DNA from: JACVRW01 sp963808545
Lineage (GTDB): Bacteria > Actinomycetota > Thermoleophilia > Solirubrobacterales > Thermoleophilaceae
Assembly: GCA_963808545.1 (NCBI GenBank)
Contig: CAWEGB010000015.1
Coordinates: 1 to 64,000, forward strand
Direction of reading: 5' to 3'
DNA length: 64,000 bases
Shown piece after piece: positions 44,293 through 52,809 of the stretch (within the stretch, counting starts at the first letter, position 1; the number at the start of each line of letters is the position of its first letter). The position numbers were made by a program, and so were the translations under genes. The notes beneath the pieces are model-generated. The model searched no databases. It saw only the letters and a program-made list of their open reading frames with translations, and was not told the DNA's origin.

Positions 44293-45623
44293 GCGTCCGC
44301 GGCGCCTGGGCCGTCGTCGGCGTGCTGTTCGCTCTCATCGCCGTCACCCTCCCCGAGCTCGGCTCCGATCCGTGGCGCTTTCGCCCGCCCGACGTGGATC
44401 CCCAGGGACTGCTGGCGCCGCTGGTGCGGGCGGCCGGCGAGGAATGGGACGTGGGCATCGCCCGGGCGGCGGCGTTCATGGCCGCGCTGCTCTGCGGCGC
44501 CGCCGCGGTTCTGCTGATCGCCCGCCCGCGGCCCTGGCCGCGCTGGGCGGCGGTGACGCTCGTGCTCGCCGTCGGGGTGCTGCTGCTGGCGCCCTCCACG
44601 CTCCTGCAGGTCGGGTTGAGGGACTCGACGGCGCCCTGGTTTCACACCAACGACTCCACGTACCAGATCGAGCTGGGCGGGGATCTGGTCCTCGACCTCG
44701 ACAGCCCGTACGGGCACGACTACCGCGACTCCGGGCTCGAGCGCTTCTATACGCGCGACGGCAGCGTGTCCGAGCGCGTGCGCGAGCGCGAGGTGGCGCT
44801 CGAGCACTTCGCCTACTTCCCCGGCGCGGCGCTGACCTCCGCCGCCTGGCGCCTGCTTCCGGAGCCGCTCGACGACTACCGCCTGCTCGTGCTCCTGGCC
44901 ACACTGGCGATGCTCCCCGCGGCGATGTTGTTCCGGGGCCCGCCGGCGGCGCGGGTCGCGCTGGGCGCTCTGCTCGTCTGCAACCCCATCGCGGTCCGCT
45001 CGGCCTGGTTCGGCCAGAACGACGCTCCGAGCCTCCTGCTGGTGGTGCTGGCCTTTGCCCTGGTCACACGGCGTCGCTACGGCTGGGCCGCCGCCGCCCT
45101 GGCCGCGGCCATCCTGCTGAAACAGTTCGCGCTCGTGGCCCTGCCCTTCCTGGCGCTGCTGATGATCAGGCAGGGGGCGGGGCGAGACGAGCTCCGCCGC
45201 GCTGCCCTCGTGTTCGGCGGGCTGGTGCTCGTGGCTCTGCTGCCCTTCCTGGTGGCCGACCCGAAGGCCTTCTACGAGGACACCGTCGAGTACGGCGCCG
45301 GCACCTACAAGATCGTGGGCTACGGGCTGTCGGCGATCCTCGTGCGCCTCGGCATCCTCGAGGACCGCGACGGCAGCTACCCGTTCGCGCTGATCGCCCT
45401 GCTCACCTGGGTGCCGCTGACGGTGTGGCTCCTGATCGCGCAGCGCCGCGCGCAGGAGCTGTGGATCGGGGCGGCCGCGTTCGGCGTGTCCATCCTGTGG
45501 CTCATGTTCATCGGCCGCACGTTCAACAACTACTACCTCGTGTGGCCGATGACGGCGGGGGTGATCGCAGCGCTGATGGCGCTACTTTCAGTGGATGCGC
45601 CCGATCGACCTAGACCCGGGTGA
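44289..45623 (+). CDS. GT-C (GT87/DUF2029-like) glycosyltransferase
   Basis: 444 residues, about 10 helices. A short first helix is followed by an outside loop with LDLDSPYGHDYRD, and later HFAYFPGAALTSAAW, AWFGQNDAPSLLLVVLAFAL and RTFNNYYLVWPMTAGVIAAL. The early Asp in HNDSTYQ and the loop fit polyprenyl-phosphate-sugar-dependent enzymes of GT87. GTG start overlaps the ligase stop by 4 bp. Overlaps the next gene by 29 bp. Confidence 0.8.
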   Translation: MSVRGAWAVVGVLFALIAVTLPELGSDPWRFRPPDVDPQGLLAPLVRAAGEEWDVGIARAAAFMAALLCGAAAVLLIARPRPWPRWAAVTLVLAVGVLLLAPSTLLQVGLRDSTAPWFHTNDSTYQIELGGDLVLDLDSPYGHDYRDSGLERFYTRDGSVSERVREREVALEHFAYFPGAALTSAAWRLLPEPLDDYRLLVLLATLAMLPAAMLFRGPPAARVALGALLVCNPIAVRSAWFGQNDAPSLLLVVLAFALVTRRRYGWAAAALAAAILLKQFALVALPFLALLMIRQGAGRDELRRAALVFGGLVLVALLPFLVADPKAFYEDTVEYGAGTYKIVGYGLSAILVRLGILEDRDGSYPFALIALLTWVPLTVWLLIAQRRAQELWIGAAAFGVSILWLMFIGRTFNNYYLVWPMTAGVIAALMALLSVDAPDRPRPG

Positions 45624-46170
45624 GGCGCTCCTCCATGAGGGCGACCCCGAGCGCTGCGTGGTGCTGCTCCCCGGCGTCCGCTACTTCAGTCAGGCGCCCC
45701 TGCTCTGGTTCGCGCGCGAGGCCGCACAGGCCGAGGGCTGGTCGGTGCTCGAGGTCAGCGAGCGGGCGCCCGCTGACGCGGATCCGTTCGCCTGGATGAG
45801 CGAGCGCGCCGAACGCGCGCTCACGGCAACCTCGGCGACCCAGGTGGGGTTCGTGGGCAAGTCGCTGGCCAGCGTCGCGGCGCCGCTGGCCACGCAGCGC
45901 GCGCTTCCGGCCGTCTGGCTGACACCCCTGCTCGAGCGGCCGGAGGTGAACGAGGCACTCGCCGCCGTCACCCGGCCGACGCTCATCGTCGGCAGTCCGG
46001 CCGATCCGACCTGGTCAGGCGGCAGCGTCCCCGACACCGAGGCGCTCGACGTGCTCGAGCTCGAGGGCCTCGACCACTCGCTCCAGGTGGCCGGCGATCC
46101 CTCGGCCTCCCTCGACGTCCTGCGGGAGGTCAGCGGACGAGTGCGCGAGTTCTTCGCCGGCCTCGGATGA
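45595..46170 (+). CDS. Small alpha/beta-hydrolase-like protein
   Basis: 191 residues. CVVLLPGVRYFSQAPLLWF starts an alpha/beta hydrolase core; the nucleophile elbow is VGFVGKSLAS (Ser in GKSLAS), and GSPADPTWSG and LEGLDHSLQVAGD give acid and His. Small dienelactone-hydrolase-like size. It begins within the end of the GT-C gene, so it is coupled. Role in glycan processing unproven. Confidence 0.7.
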   Translation: MRPIDLDPGEALLHEGDPERCVVLLPGVRYFSQAPLLWFAREAAQAEGWSVLEVSERAPADADPFAWMSERAERALTATSATQVGFVGKSLASVAAPLATQRALPAVWLTPLLERPEVNEALAAVTRPTLIVGSPADPTWSGGSVPDTEALDVLELEGLDHSLQVAGDPSASLDVLREVSGRVREFFAGLG

Positions 46171-46174
46171 CGCG

Positions 46175-47569
46175 ATGCGCCATCGGCTGACCATCGGCGC
46201 CCTCGTCGCGCTGCTCGGAGCGCTCTCGGGCGCCACGCCGGCGCAGGCCACGGTCCCGCAGAGCGGCTACGGGCTGGGCATCTCCGACCCCGACCCGATC
46301 CCCGCCAACTCCCTGCGCGAGCGCTTCGCCGCCCTGCGGCCCAAGACCTTCCGGGTGATCGTGGACTGGAACGTGGTGGACAACCCGCCGCTGAAGGCGC
46401 AGGTGGCCGCTCGGCTCGACCGGGCCCGCGCCGCGGGAGTGAGGGAGGTGGTGGTGGCCTTCGGCGGCCCGGCCGCCCACGTGGCGCCGGAGGCCTGGAT
46501 CGCCAAGGTGGGGGCCTTCGTGGACGAGTTCTCGGCCCAGGTGAGCGCCTGGAGCCCGGTCAACGAGCCGAACCACAATCCCGGCGGCGTGCCCAACTGG
46601 CTCGCCACCACGCCACACAGCCCAGGTCCGGCCCCCTCCAACGGCTACGGCGTCGAGGTGCTGGCGCGCTACTCCGTGGCGCTGTCGGGCTTCCTCGCCG
46701 CGCGCCATCCCGAGGACCGGCTGCTCTCGCCCGATCTCCACGACGACTACGACGGCGACCTGAGCGACGGCACGCCGCTGCGCACCGTGGTGGAGGACGG
46801 CGAGCGCGTGTCCACGGTCGCCGACTATCTGCGCCACTTCCGGGAGGCCGGCGGGGAGCTCGGGGTGGCGCTGGCCTGGCATCCCTACAGCGGCGTCAAC
46901 CGCCGCGACATGACGAGTACCGACGACATCGCCGAGGAGATTCCCGGCCTGCCGATCTGGGTCACCGAGATCGGGGCGGCCGGTCAGATACCGGGCGGGC
47001 GCTTCGAACGCGCGGGCGAGGCCTACCAAGAGCAGACGGTTGACTGGATGCTCGGTCCCGGGCTCGCCTCCCATCCTCAGGTGGAGCGCCTCTACTACTG
47101 GCACATGCTCGACCACAACCCCGTGTGGGACACCGCGCTGGTGCGCGCCGACGGCAGCCCGCGTCCGGCCTGGTACTCGTGGTGCGCCGGCACGCACGGC
47201 GGCGATCCGACCCATCCCGACTGCGCCGCGGCCGGCCCCGAGGCGCCGCGGCGCCTCGACGCGTTCGGGCCCGGGCCGGTCTGGCGCCCGCCGTCCAGCC
47301 TGATCGCCTCGGGAGTGACCGCGGTCGAGTCCTGGCCGGGACACACCGTGCTGCTGGCCACCGGACCCGACTCAGCCCTGTGGGAGCGCCACCTCGACGG
47401 CCGGATGTGGTCGCCCTGGCGCTCCCTGGGCGGCTCGATCCACTCGGATCCCGCGGCGGTGGCCGGAGGCGACGGCCGCATCACGGTCACGGCCCTGGGC
47501 GCCGACGGGGCCACGTGGGAGATCGCCTTCGACGGGGTGGACTGGACGGGCTGGCGGCGGCTGGGCTGA
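46175..47569 (+). CDS. Secreted TIM-barrel protein with lectin-like C-terminus
   Basis: 464 residues. Signal peptide (about 1-26). TIM-barrel glycosidase look: KTFRVIVDWNVVD, WSPVNEPNHNPGG with Glu after Asn as acid/base, and PIWVTEIGAAG with Glu as nucleophile; GGEFERAGE-like loop follows. The last 110 residues (VTAVESWPGHTVLLATGPDS, MWSPWRSLGGSIHSDPAAVA) look like a PLL/fucose-lectin-type repeat. May trim or bind the exported glycan. Last gene of the unit; convergent with the propeller gene. Confidence 0.7.
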   Translation: MRHRLTIGALVALLGALSGATPAQATVPQSGYGLGISDPDPIPANSLRERFAALRPKTFRVIVDWNVVDNPPLKAQVAARLDRARAAGVREVVVAFGGPAAHVAPEAWIAKVGAFVDEFSAQVSAWSPVNEPNHNPGGVPNWLATTPHSPGPAPSNGYGVEVLARYSVALSGFLAARHPEDRLLSPDLHDDYDGDLSDGTPLRTVVEDGERVSTVADYLRHFREAGGELGVALAWHPYSGVNRRDMTSTDDIAEEIPGLPIWVTEIGAAGQIPGGRFERAGEAYQEQTVDWMLGPGLASHPQVERLYYWHMLDHNPVWDTALVRADGSPRPAWYSWCAGTHGGDPTHPDCAAAGPEAPRRLDAFGPGPVWRPPSSLIASGVTAVESWPGHTVLLATGPDSALWERHLDGRMWSPWRSLGGSIHSDPAAVAGGDGRITVTALGADGATWEIAFDGVDWTGWRRLG

Positions 47570-47588
47570 GGAGCGTGCCCTGCGCTCC
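47570..47588. terminator. Hairpin between convergent genes
   Basis: GGAGCG (47570-47575), loop TGCCCTG, CGCTCC (47583-47588). Short 6-bp stem between the ends of the lectin-like and propeller genes. No T run; weak. Confidence 0.3.
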
Positions 47589-47611
47589 GCTCGGGGCGTG
47601 GGAGTGGAGCG

Positions 47612-49003
47612 CTAGCTGGGCTCGGCGGGCTTCTTCTTCTTCGCCTTCTTCTTCGGCTCGGGCTCGCCCCGGTCCGCCCGCGCGTCCTCCTTCGCCGTCT
47701 CCGAGCCCTTGGGCGCGAACGCGTACTGGAGCGATCGCCCGGTGAGGTAGACGCGGTCCTCGTCGGCCACGATCGGGTTGGCGTACTTGCCCTGAGGGAA
47801 GCGCCACACCCGTTTGCCGTCGCGCGCCCGGACCGCGTGGGTGGCGTCGGGGCCGCTGGCCACCGCGCGCTGGGCCTCGGAGCCGCAGGTCGAGCAGACC
47901 GCGTAGTACACGAGGCCGTCGATCACCGTGGGCGCCGCGTGGACCGCTCCCTGGGCTTCGATCTCCCAGCGCGTGTCCCCCGTGGCGGCGTCGAGGGCGT
48001 AGAACTTGCCGTCGTAGGTGCCCACGAACACCTTGCGCCGGTACACCGCGGCGGCGCCGTAGATGTAGGAGCCCAGCGGACGGGCCCAGAGGAGATTGCC
48101 GCTCTTGGCCCCGAACACGTACATCGTCCCGTCGGTGTTGCCGATGTACACCCTCCCGTAGGCGATCGTCGGCGTGGCGTACCAGAACTCGCGCGCGCCG
48201 AAGCTGGAGTTGGACTGCTTGCTCCAGATCTGCTTGCCGGTGCGGGCGTTCAGCGCGTAGAGCGTGCCGCCGTCGGAGGCGATGAAGATGCGGCCCTTCC
48301 AGTAGGCGGCCGACGTGTTGACCTGATCGTCGGCCGGGAAGCGCCACTTGCGGCGGCCCGTCTTGGCGTTCAGGGCGATCACGTCGTTGTTCCAGGTGCC
48401 CACGTAGAGGACGCCGTTCTTGAGCAGCGGCGAAGATTCGACGGGCGCCGTCTCGTGGCGCCACAGCTCGCGGCCGGTGTCGGCGTCCCAGGCGACGACG
48501 AAGCCGTTGGCTCCGGCCTGGTCCTGCAGGCACTCGACCGGGTGCATGTACGACTGGTAGACGACCCCCTCGCCGACCGTGGGCGACGAGGCGGCGCAGC
48601 GGCCGAGGCTCTTCTTCCAGTCCACCGTTCCGTCGTCACGGTCGAGCGCGAAGAACAGACCCTTCTGCTGGGCCAGGTAGACGCGGCCATAGCCCACCGT
48701 GGGTGGGAACTCGAGTGTGTCGTGGGCATCGATCGACCACAGGCGCCTGAACGGCGGACGGTGGTTGTACGGAGAGATGTGCTGGCGCGCGTCGTCGTAG
48801 CCGTAGGTGGGCCACGGGCGCGGGTTCTCCTTCTCCGGCGGTGGCGCCGGCGGCTCCGGGGACTCGGTGGCCACGAACTCCTCGCTGGCGGAGCCGCGCT
48901 TCTCCAGCGGCTGGTTCTCGTTGTAGGCGTACACGCCGATCGCCACGCCCAGAGCGAGCACGATCAGCGCGCCGCCGATGAGGAGGCGACGTCGTAGGGA
49001 CAT
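47612..49003 (-). CDS. Membrane-anchored PQQ-type beta-propeller
   Basis: 463 residues. One N-terminal helix (LLIGGALIVLALGVAIGVYA) and a Pro-rich stalk (EPPAPPPEKENPRP), then seven to eight repeats such as VYLAQQKGLFFALDRDDGTV, ALNAKTGRRKWRFPA, LYALNARTGKQIWSK and FYALDAATGDTRWEIEA. Tail is Lys/Arg/Glu-rich (KKKAKKKKPAEPS). PQQ binding itself is not shown; BamB-like scaffolding is equally possible. Pairs with the next gene on the same strand. Confidence 0.85.
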   Translation of the reverse strand: MSLRRRLLIGGALIVLALGVAIGVYAYNENQPLEKRGSASEEFVATESPEPPAPPPEKENPRPWPTYGYDDARQHISPYNHRPPFRRLWSIDAHDTLEFPPTVGYGRVYLAQQKGLFFALDRDDGTVDWKKSLGRCAASSPTVGEGVVYQSYMHPVECLQDQAGANGFVVAWDADTGRELWRHETAPVESSPLLKNGVLYVGTWNNDVIALNAKTGRRKWRFPADDQVNTSAAYWKGRIFIASDGGTLYALNARTGKQIWSKQSNSSFGAREFWYATPTIAYGRVYIGNTDGTMYVFGAKSGNLLWARPLGSYIYGAAAVYRRKVFVGTYDGKFYALDAATGDTRWEIEAQGAVHAAPTVIDGLVYYAVCSTCGSEAQRAVASGPDATHAVRARDGKRVWRFPQGKYANPIVADEDRVYLTGRSLQYAFAPKGSETAKEDARADRGEPEPKKKAKKKKPAEPS

Positions 49004-49025
49004 CGCGGCTCAGGATGGCAGACGC

Positions 49026-50840
49026 CTACCCGGAAACGAGTAGGCGCCAGATGCGCTTCGTCACTTGCGGGATCTCGACGCTCAGCGCCGCCTCCTCGAG
49101 TTGAGCCGCCCATTCGGGCGTCCCCGTGCGCAGCACCACGCCGTCCTCGAGCCGGTAGGCCATGAACGCCGGCTCACCGGGGTCGCGGCCGGCGGTGGTG
49201 AGCGGCCGGGCGCCCTCGGCCAGGCCACGCGACACCTCGAAGCGCGTGAACTCCCCCACGAACTCCGACAGCCCCTCGAACAGGCCCAGCTCGTCCTGGA
49301 AGACGGTGAGCGGCGAGGCGCTGGTCCGCAGCTCCGCCGTGCGCTCCCCGAACGCGTCCTGACGGGCGGGGGCGGAGGGGTCGCTCGCCACCTCGGCCGA
49401 CAGCCTCACGGTGCGCCGGAACGAGTCGCTGCCGAAGGCGGCCACGCGCCCGCCTCCAGCCGCGTAGCCGCGCAGGCGGCCCAGCAGCGGCCGCGGCAGC
49501 CACAGCTCGCTGCCCAGGAAGGCCACACCGGGGGCGTTGCCGAGCGCCGGCCCCACGCGCCGGGCGAGGGCCAGGTCGGTGGTGAGGTCGTAGGCGAGCC
49601 GCTCGCGGTCGAGCCAGCGCAGCAACGGGGCCACCTCGGACTGGAAGCGCGGGGGCAATCCGCCACCGGCAAAGGGCCGGTCGATCCGCACCGAGCGCGC
49701 CGTGGTGAGCGTGTCGGCGAAGCCGTCCGCGTCGTCGTCCACCGGGTTGAGGCCCTGCCAAGTGAGCGCGGGGAGCACCGCGAGCACCCTGCTGCGACCC
49801 TCGGCCGAGTCCTTCTGCGGCAGGCCGGCCACGGCGAGCGGCCACACCGCCCGCTGCTCACCGGCCCGCACGCGCACCAGGTACACGCCGGTCCGCGTCT
49901 TGCGCGGGATGCCCACGCGGAACGACCCGCCCACCCGACCGCCGCGCCGGATCGCCTCCGGATCGCCGAGCCGCGAGAGAACGAAGTCGAAGGAGCGGTC
50001 GAACGGGCCCACCTCGAGCCGCGCCACCGAGCCCGCGGACACGGCGTCGAGCGGGCCGCTCAGGCTGAAGTTGCGGACCGTGACGCCGGTGCCGGGCCGA
50101 GCCGTCCGGGAGCTGGGCACCGGAGCGGGCGCCTCGGTGCGGTTGCCGGCGCGGTCACGCACCGCGACCGTGAAGGCGTAGTCGCCGTCCGGGGCCGGGG
50201 CGGTCTCGTCGGCGCCGGTGGCCACCTGGCCGTCCCACACGCCGCTGCGGTCGCGGTTGCCCCTGAAGCGGCGCACCACATACGGGCGGCCGTCGTCCGT
50301 GCGGAACACGCGGAACTCGGGTGCCTCGTTGGCCGGCCCGCGGTACCGGATCTCCACCCGCGGGGACTGGCCCGGCGCGCCCGGTGCGATCACCGACGGC
50401 TCGGCCTCCACGAGCTCCACGGGCGGGGGGCGGCGGTCGATCCTGATCTCCTTGAACGAGTTGATCACGCGGCTCTCGTCCCGGCGCACGACCCGCATCC
50501 GGTACGTGCCGTCGGGCACCGGGTTGCCGTCGTCGTCGTTGCCGTCCCAGGTGAAGCGGTGCTTCTCGTCGCCGGCCAGGCGCTGCCCGTCCACCAGCCT
50601 GCGCACCTCGTTCCCCTCGGAGTCGACCACCGAGAAGGTCACCTCGGCCGGCTCCGAGAGGTCGAAGCCCACCCTTGCCTCGTCGCGATAGTCGTCGCCG
50701 TTGGGCGAGAAGTTGACCGGCTTGGTGGCAAAGCGGATCACGAGCGGGAACTCGCCCTTGAGCTGCTGGGTGGCGAAGAAGGCGGCGATCGTCGCCACCA
50801 CGAGCACGGCGAAGACCGCCCGGACCAGGGGCCGGGTCAT
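49026..50840 (-). CDS. Surface protein with FlgD-type Ig and C-terminal enzyme-like domain
   Basis: 604 residues. N-terminal anchor helix (AVFAVLVVATIAAFFATQQ), then Ig-like domains of the FlgD_ig type (KPVNFSPNGDDYRDEARVGF, RFTWDGNDDDGNPVPDGTYR, and a second VWDGQVATG...DGDYAFTVAV). From about 330 onward an alpha/beta domain (VLAVLPALTWQGLNPVDDDA, LLRWLDRERLAYDLTTDLAL) resembles the C-terminal domain of N,N-dimethylformamidase beta-like proteins. ATG start 50840; next downstream gene on the strand is the propeller, 22 bp away. Confidence 0.78.
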   Translation of the reverse strand: MTRPLVRAVFAVLVVATIAAFFATQQLKGEFPLVIRFATKPVNFSPNGDDYRDEARVGFDLSEPAEVTFSVVDSEGNEVRRLVDGQRLAGDEKHRFTWDGNDDDGNPVPDGTYRMRVVRRDESRVINSFKEIRIDRRPPPVELVEAEPSVIAPGAPGQSPRVEIRYRGPANEAPEFRVFRTDDGRPYVVRRFRGNRDRSGVWDGQVATGADETAPAPDGDYAFTVAVRDRAGNRTEAPAPVPSSRTARPGTGVTVRNFSLSGPLDAVSAGSVARLEVGPFDRSFDFVLSRLGDPEAIRRGGRVGGSFRVGIPRKTRTGVYLVRVRAGEQRAVWPLAVAGLPQKDSAEGRSRVLAVLPALTWQGLNPVDDDADGFADTLTTARSVRIDRPFAGGGLPPRFQSEVAPLLRWLDRERLAYDLTTDLALARRVGPALGNAPGVAFLGSELWLPRPLLGRLRGYAAGGGRVAAFGSDSFRRTVRLSAEVASDPSAPARQDAFGERTAELRTSASPLTVFQDELGLFEGLSEFVGEFTRFEVSRGLAEGARPLTTAGRDPGEPAFMAYRLEDGVVLRTGTPEWAAQLEEAALSVEIPQVTKRIWRLLVSG

Positions 50841-50889
50841 GGACGCGGGAGCCTAGCCGCCGGGTCGACCTGCAAATGTCGAGTGGCCA

Positions 50890-51970
50890 ATGCGCGTGCA
50901 CCTGCTCGACCCGTCGGCCGACGTCCTGCCCTACGACCACGCCCTGGCCGCCGCGCTGGCGCGCCGCGGGGCCGACGTCGAGCTCATCACCTCGCGCTTC
51001 GTTCACGGCCCCGCGCCCGAGCCGGCTGGCTTCGTCGTGGACGAGGCCTTCTACCGAGCGGCCACCCGCTGGGGCTCACGCCGCGCGCGGCTGCGACGGG
51101 CACTCAAGGGCGCGGAGCACGTACCCGGCCTGCTGAGCTACCGGCAGCGCGCCCGGCACGCCGACGTCAGCCACTGGCAGTGGCTCTGGCTCGAGGCGCT
51201 GAGCGTCCGGCTGCTCTCGCGAGACCGGCCGCAGGTTCTGACCCTGCACAACGTGATCAGACGCGAGCGGCCGGCCGACAGGCTGCTCGACAGCTTCGAC
51301 GCGATCATCGTCCACACCAGAGCCGGCGCGGAGCTGCTCGGCGCCGGCGAGCGCGTGCACGTGATCTCCCACGGCGCCTTCACCCATCTCACCGAACAGA
51401 CGGACGAGCGGCCGCTGCCGCCCGATCTGGCCCGGGTGGAGGGTCCGGTCGTCCTCTACTTCGGAGTGGTGCGCGACTACAAGGGCGTCGAGGTGCTGCT
51501 GGAGGCGATGCGCGGAGTGCCGGCGGGCGAGCTGTGGGTGGTGGGCCGGCCGCTGGGAGTGTCGATGGAAAGGCTGCGCCTGCTGGCGCCGCCTGGCAGG
51601 GTGCGCTTCGTGGACCGCTACGTGGCCGACGACGAGCTGCCCGCCTTCTTCCGCCGGGCCGACCTGCTCGTACTGCCGCACCTGCGGGTGGACGTCTCGG
51701 GTGTCCTCTTCGCCGGCCTGGCCTTCGGCAAGGCCATGATCCTCAGCGACGTGGGTGGCTTTCGCGAGCTCGTGGACGACCACGGCGCAGGCCGGCTGGC
51801 GCCCCCTGGCGATCCCGACGCCCTGGCCCGCGCGATCACCGAGCTGCTGGCCGACGCCGGCGCGCGGCGCGCGCTCGAAGAGCAGGGCGGCCGCTGCCGC
51901 GGCGGGCCCCCTGTCCTGGGACCGGATCGCCGAGCGCACCCTCGAGGTCTACCGCGGGGTGGTGTCGTGA
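50890..51970 (+). CDS. GT4-family glycosyltransferase, one frameshift near the end
   Basis: About 360 residues. MRVHLLDPSADVLPYDHALA, PQVLTLHNVIRRERP, VLYFGVVRDYKGVEVLLEA and VSGVLFAGLAFGKAMILSDV fit a GT-B retaining transferase. As written, an extra G at 51885-51887 makes the frame run into the formyltransferase. Removing it gives the expected end RIAERTLEVYRGVVS and a TGA at 51968 that overlaps the next GTG. The apparent 614-residue fusion is therefore an artefact. Confidence 0.88.
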
Positions 51971-52734
51971 GAGCCGTCTACCTGGCCAAGAGCAAGCGGT
52001 CGGCCGCGCGAGGCCTCGACTGGCTCGTGGCTCAGGGCTGCGACATCGCGGCGGTGGTGGCCTCCGAGCCCGATCGCTTCACCCGCGACGAGCAGCGCGT
52101 GGACCTGGTGGCGCGCCACCACGGGCTGCCACTGGTCGGCGAGGACGAGCTCTACGCGGACCCGCCCGCCGGCGTGGACGTGGTGATCTCCTTTCTCTAC
52201 TGGCGGCGGATCCGCGAACCGCTCATCTCGCTCGGGAGCAGCGGTTGCCTGAACTTCCACCCAGCGCCGCTGCCCGACTTCCGCGGCCTCGGTGGATACA
52301 ACGTCGCCATCCTCGAGGGCCTGGGCGAGTGGGGAGTGTCGGCCCACTTCGTGGACGCAAGCTTCGACACCGGCGACCTGGTGGAGGTCGAGCGTTTCGC
52401 CTTCGACGGCGATTCCGCGACGGCCTTCTCGCTCGACCTGACCAGCCAGGAGCATCTCCTGGCGCTGTTCAAGCGGACGATGGGCCGCCTCCTGGACGGC
52501 GAGGAGCTGCCGCGGTCGGCGCAGGGCGAGGGCCGCTACGTGAGCCGGGACGACTTCGAGCGGCTGCGGCGCGTGCGCCCCGGCGACGACCTCGAACGCA
52601 AGCTGCGGGCCTTCTGGTACCCGCCCCATCCCGGCGCGCTGGTGGAGATCGACGGTCGTGAGCTGACCGTGGTCGACGAAGGACTGCTGGCCGAGGCGGC
52701 CGACGCGTACCGGGACGCCGGCCTGCTGCCCTGA
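51967..52734 (+). CDS. Formyltransferase-family protein
   Basis: About 255 residues. Core of the methionyl-tRNA/sugar formyltransferase fold: VVISFLYWRRIREPLISLG, SSGCLNFHPAPLPDFRGLGG (with the N and H of NFHPAPLP), and VSAHFVDASFDTGDLVEVER (D in DTGD). Length is too short for Fmt, so formylation of an amino sugar or aminoacyl group is likelier. GTG start overlaps the GT4 stop. The pairing with a glycosyltransferase suggests an N-formylated glycan. Confidence 0.8.
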   Translation: MRAVYLAKSKRSAARGLDWLVAQGCDIAAVVASEPDRFTRDEQRVDLVARHHGLPLVGEDELYADPPAGVDVVISFLYWRRIREPLISLGSSGCLNFHPAPLPDFRGLGGYNVAILEGLGEWGVSAHFVDASFDTGDLVEVERFAFDGDSATAFSLDLTSQEHLLALFKRTMGRLLDGEELPRSAQGEGRYVSRDDFERLRRVRPGDDLERKLRAFWYPPHPGALVEIDGRELTVVDEGLLAEAADAYRDAGLLP

Positions 52735-52809
52735 CCACAGCGGCGCTCGCCGCCTGCAATGTGACCGCCGTCACGCACTCGGGCCGAGCGCTCGCTCTAG
52801 GCTGGAACG

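Noticed and set aside
49065..52661. A very long plus-strand frame across the FlgD-Ig region
   Set aside because: It is antisense to the surface protein gene and Arg/Pro/Ala-rich. It reflects GC codon bias only.
50890..52734. A single 614-residue GT4-formyltransferase fusion gene
   Set aside because: The join arises from an extra G at 51885-51887. In the other frame the GT4 ends normally and overlaps the GTG of the next gene, so two genes are more likely.
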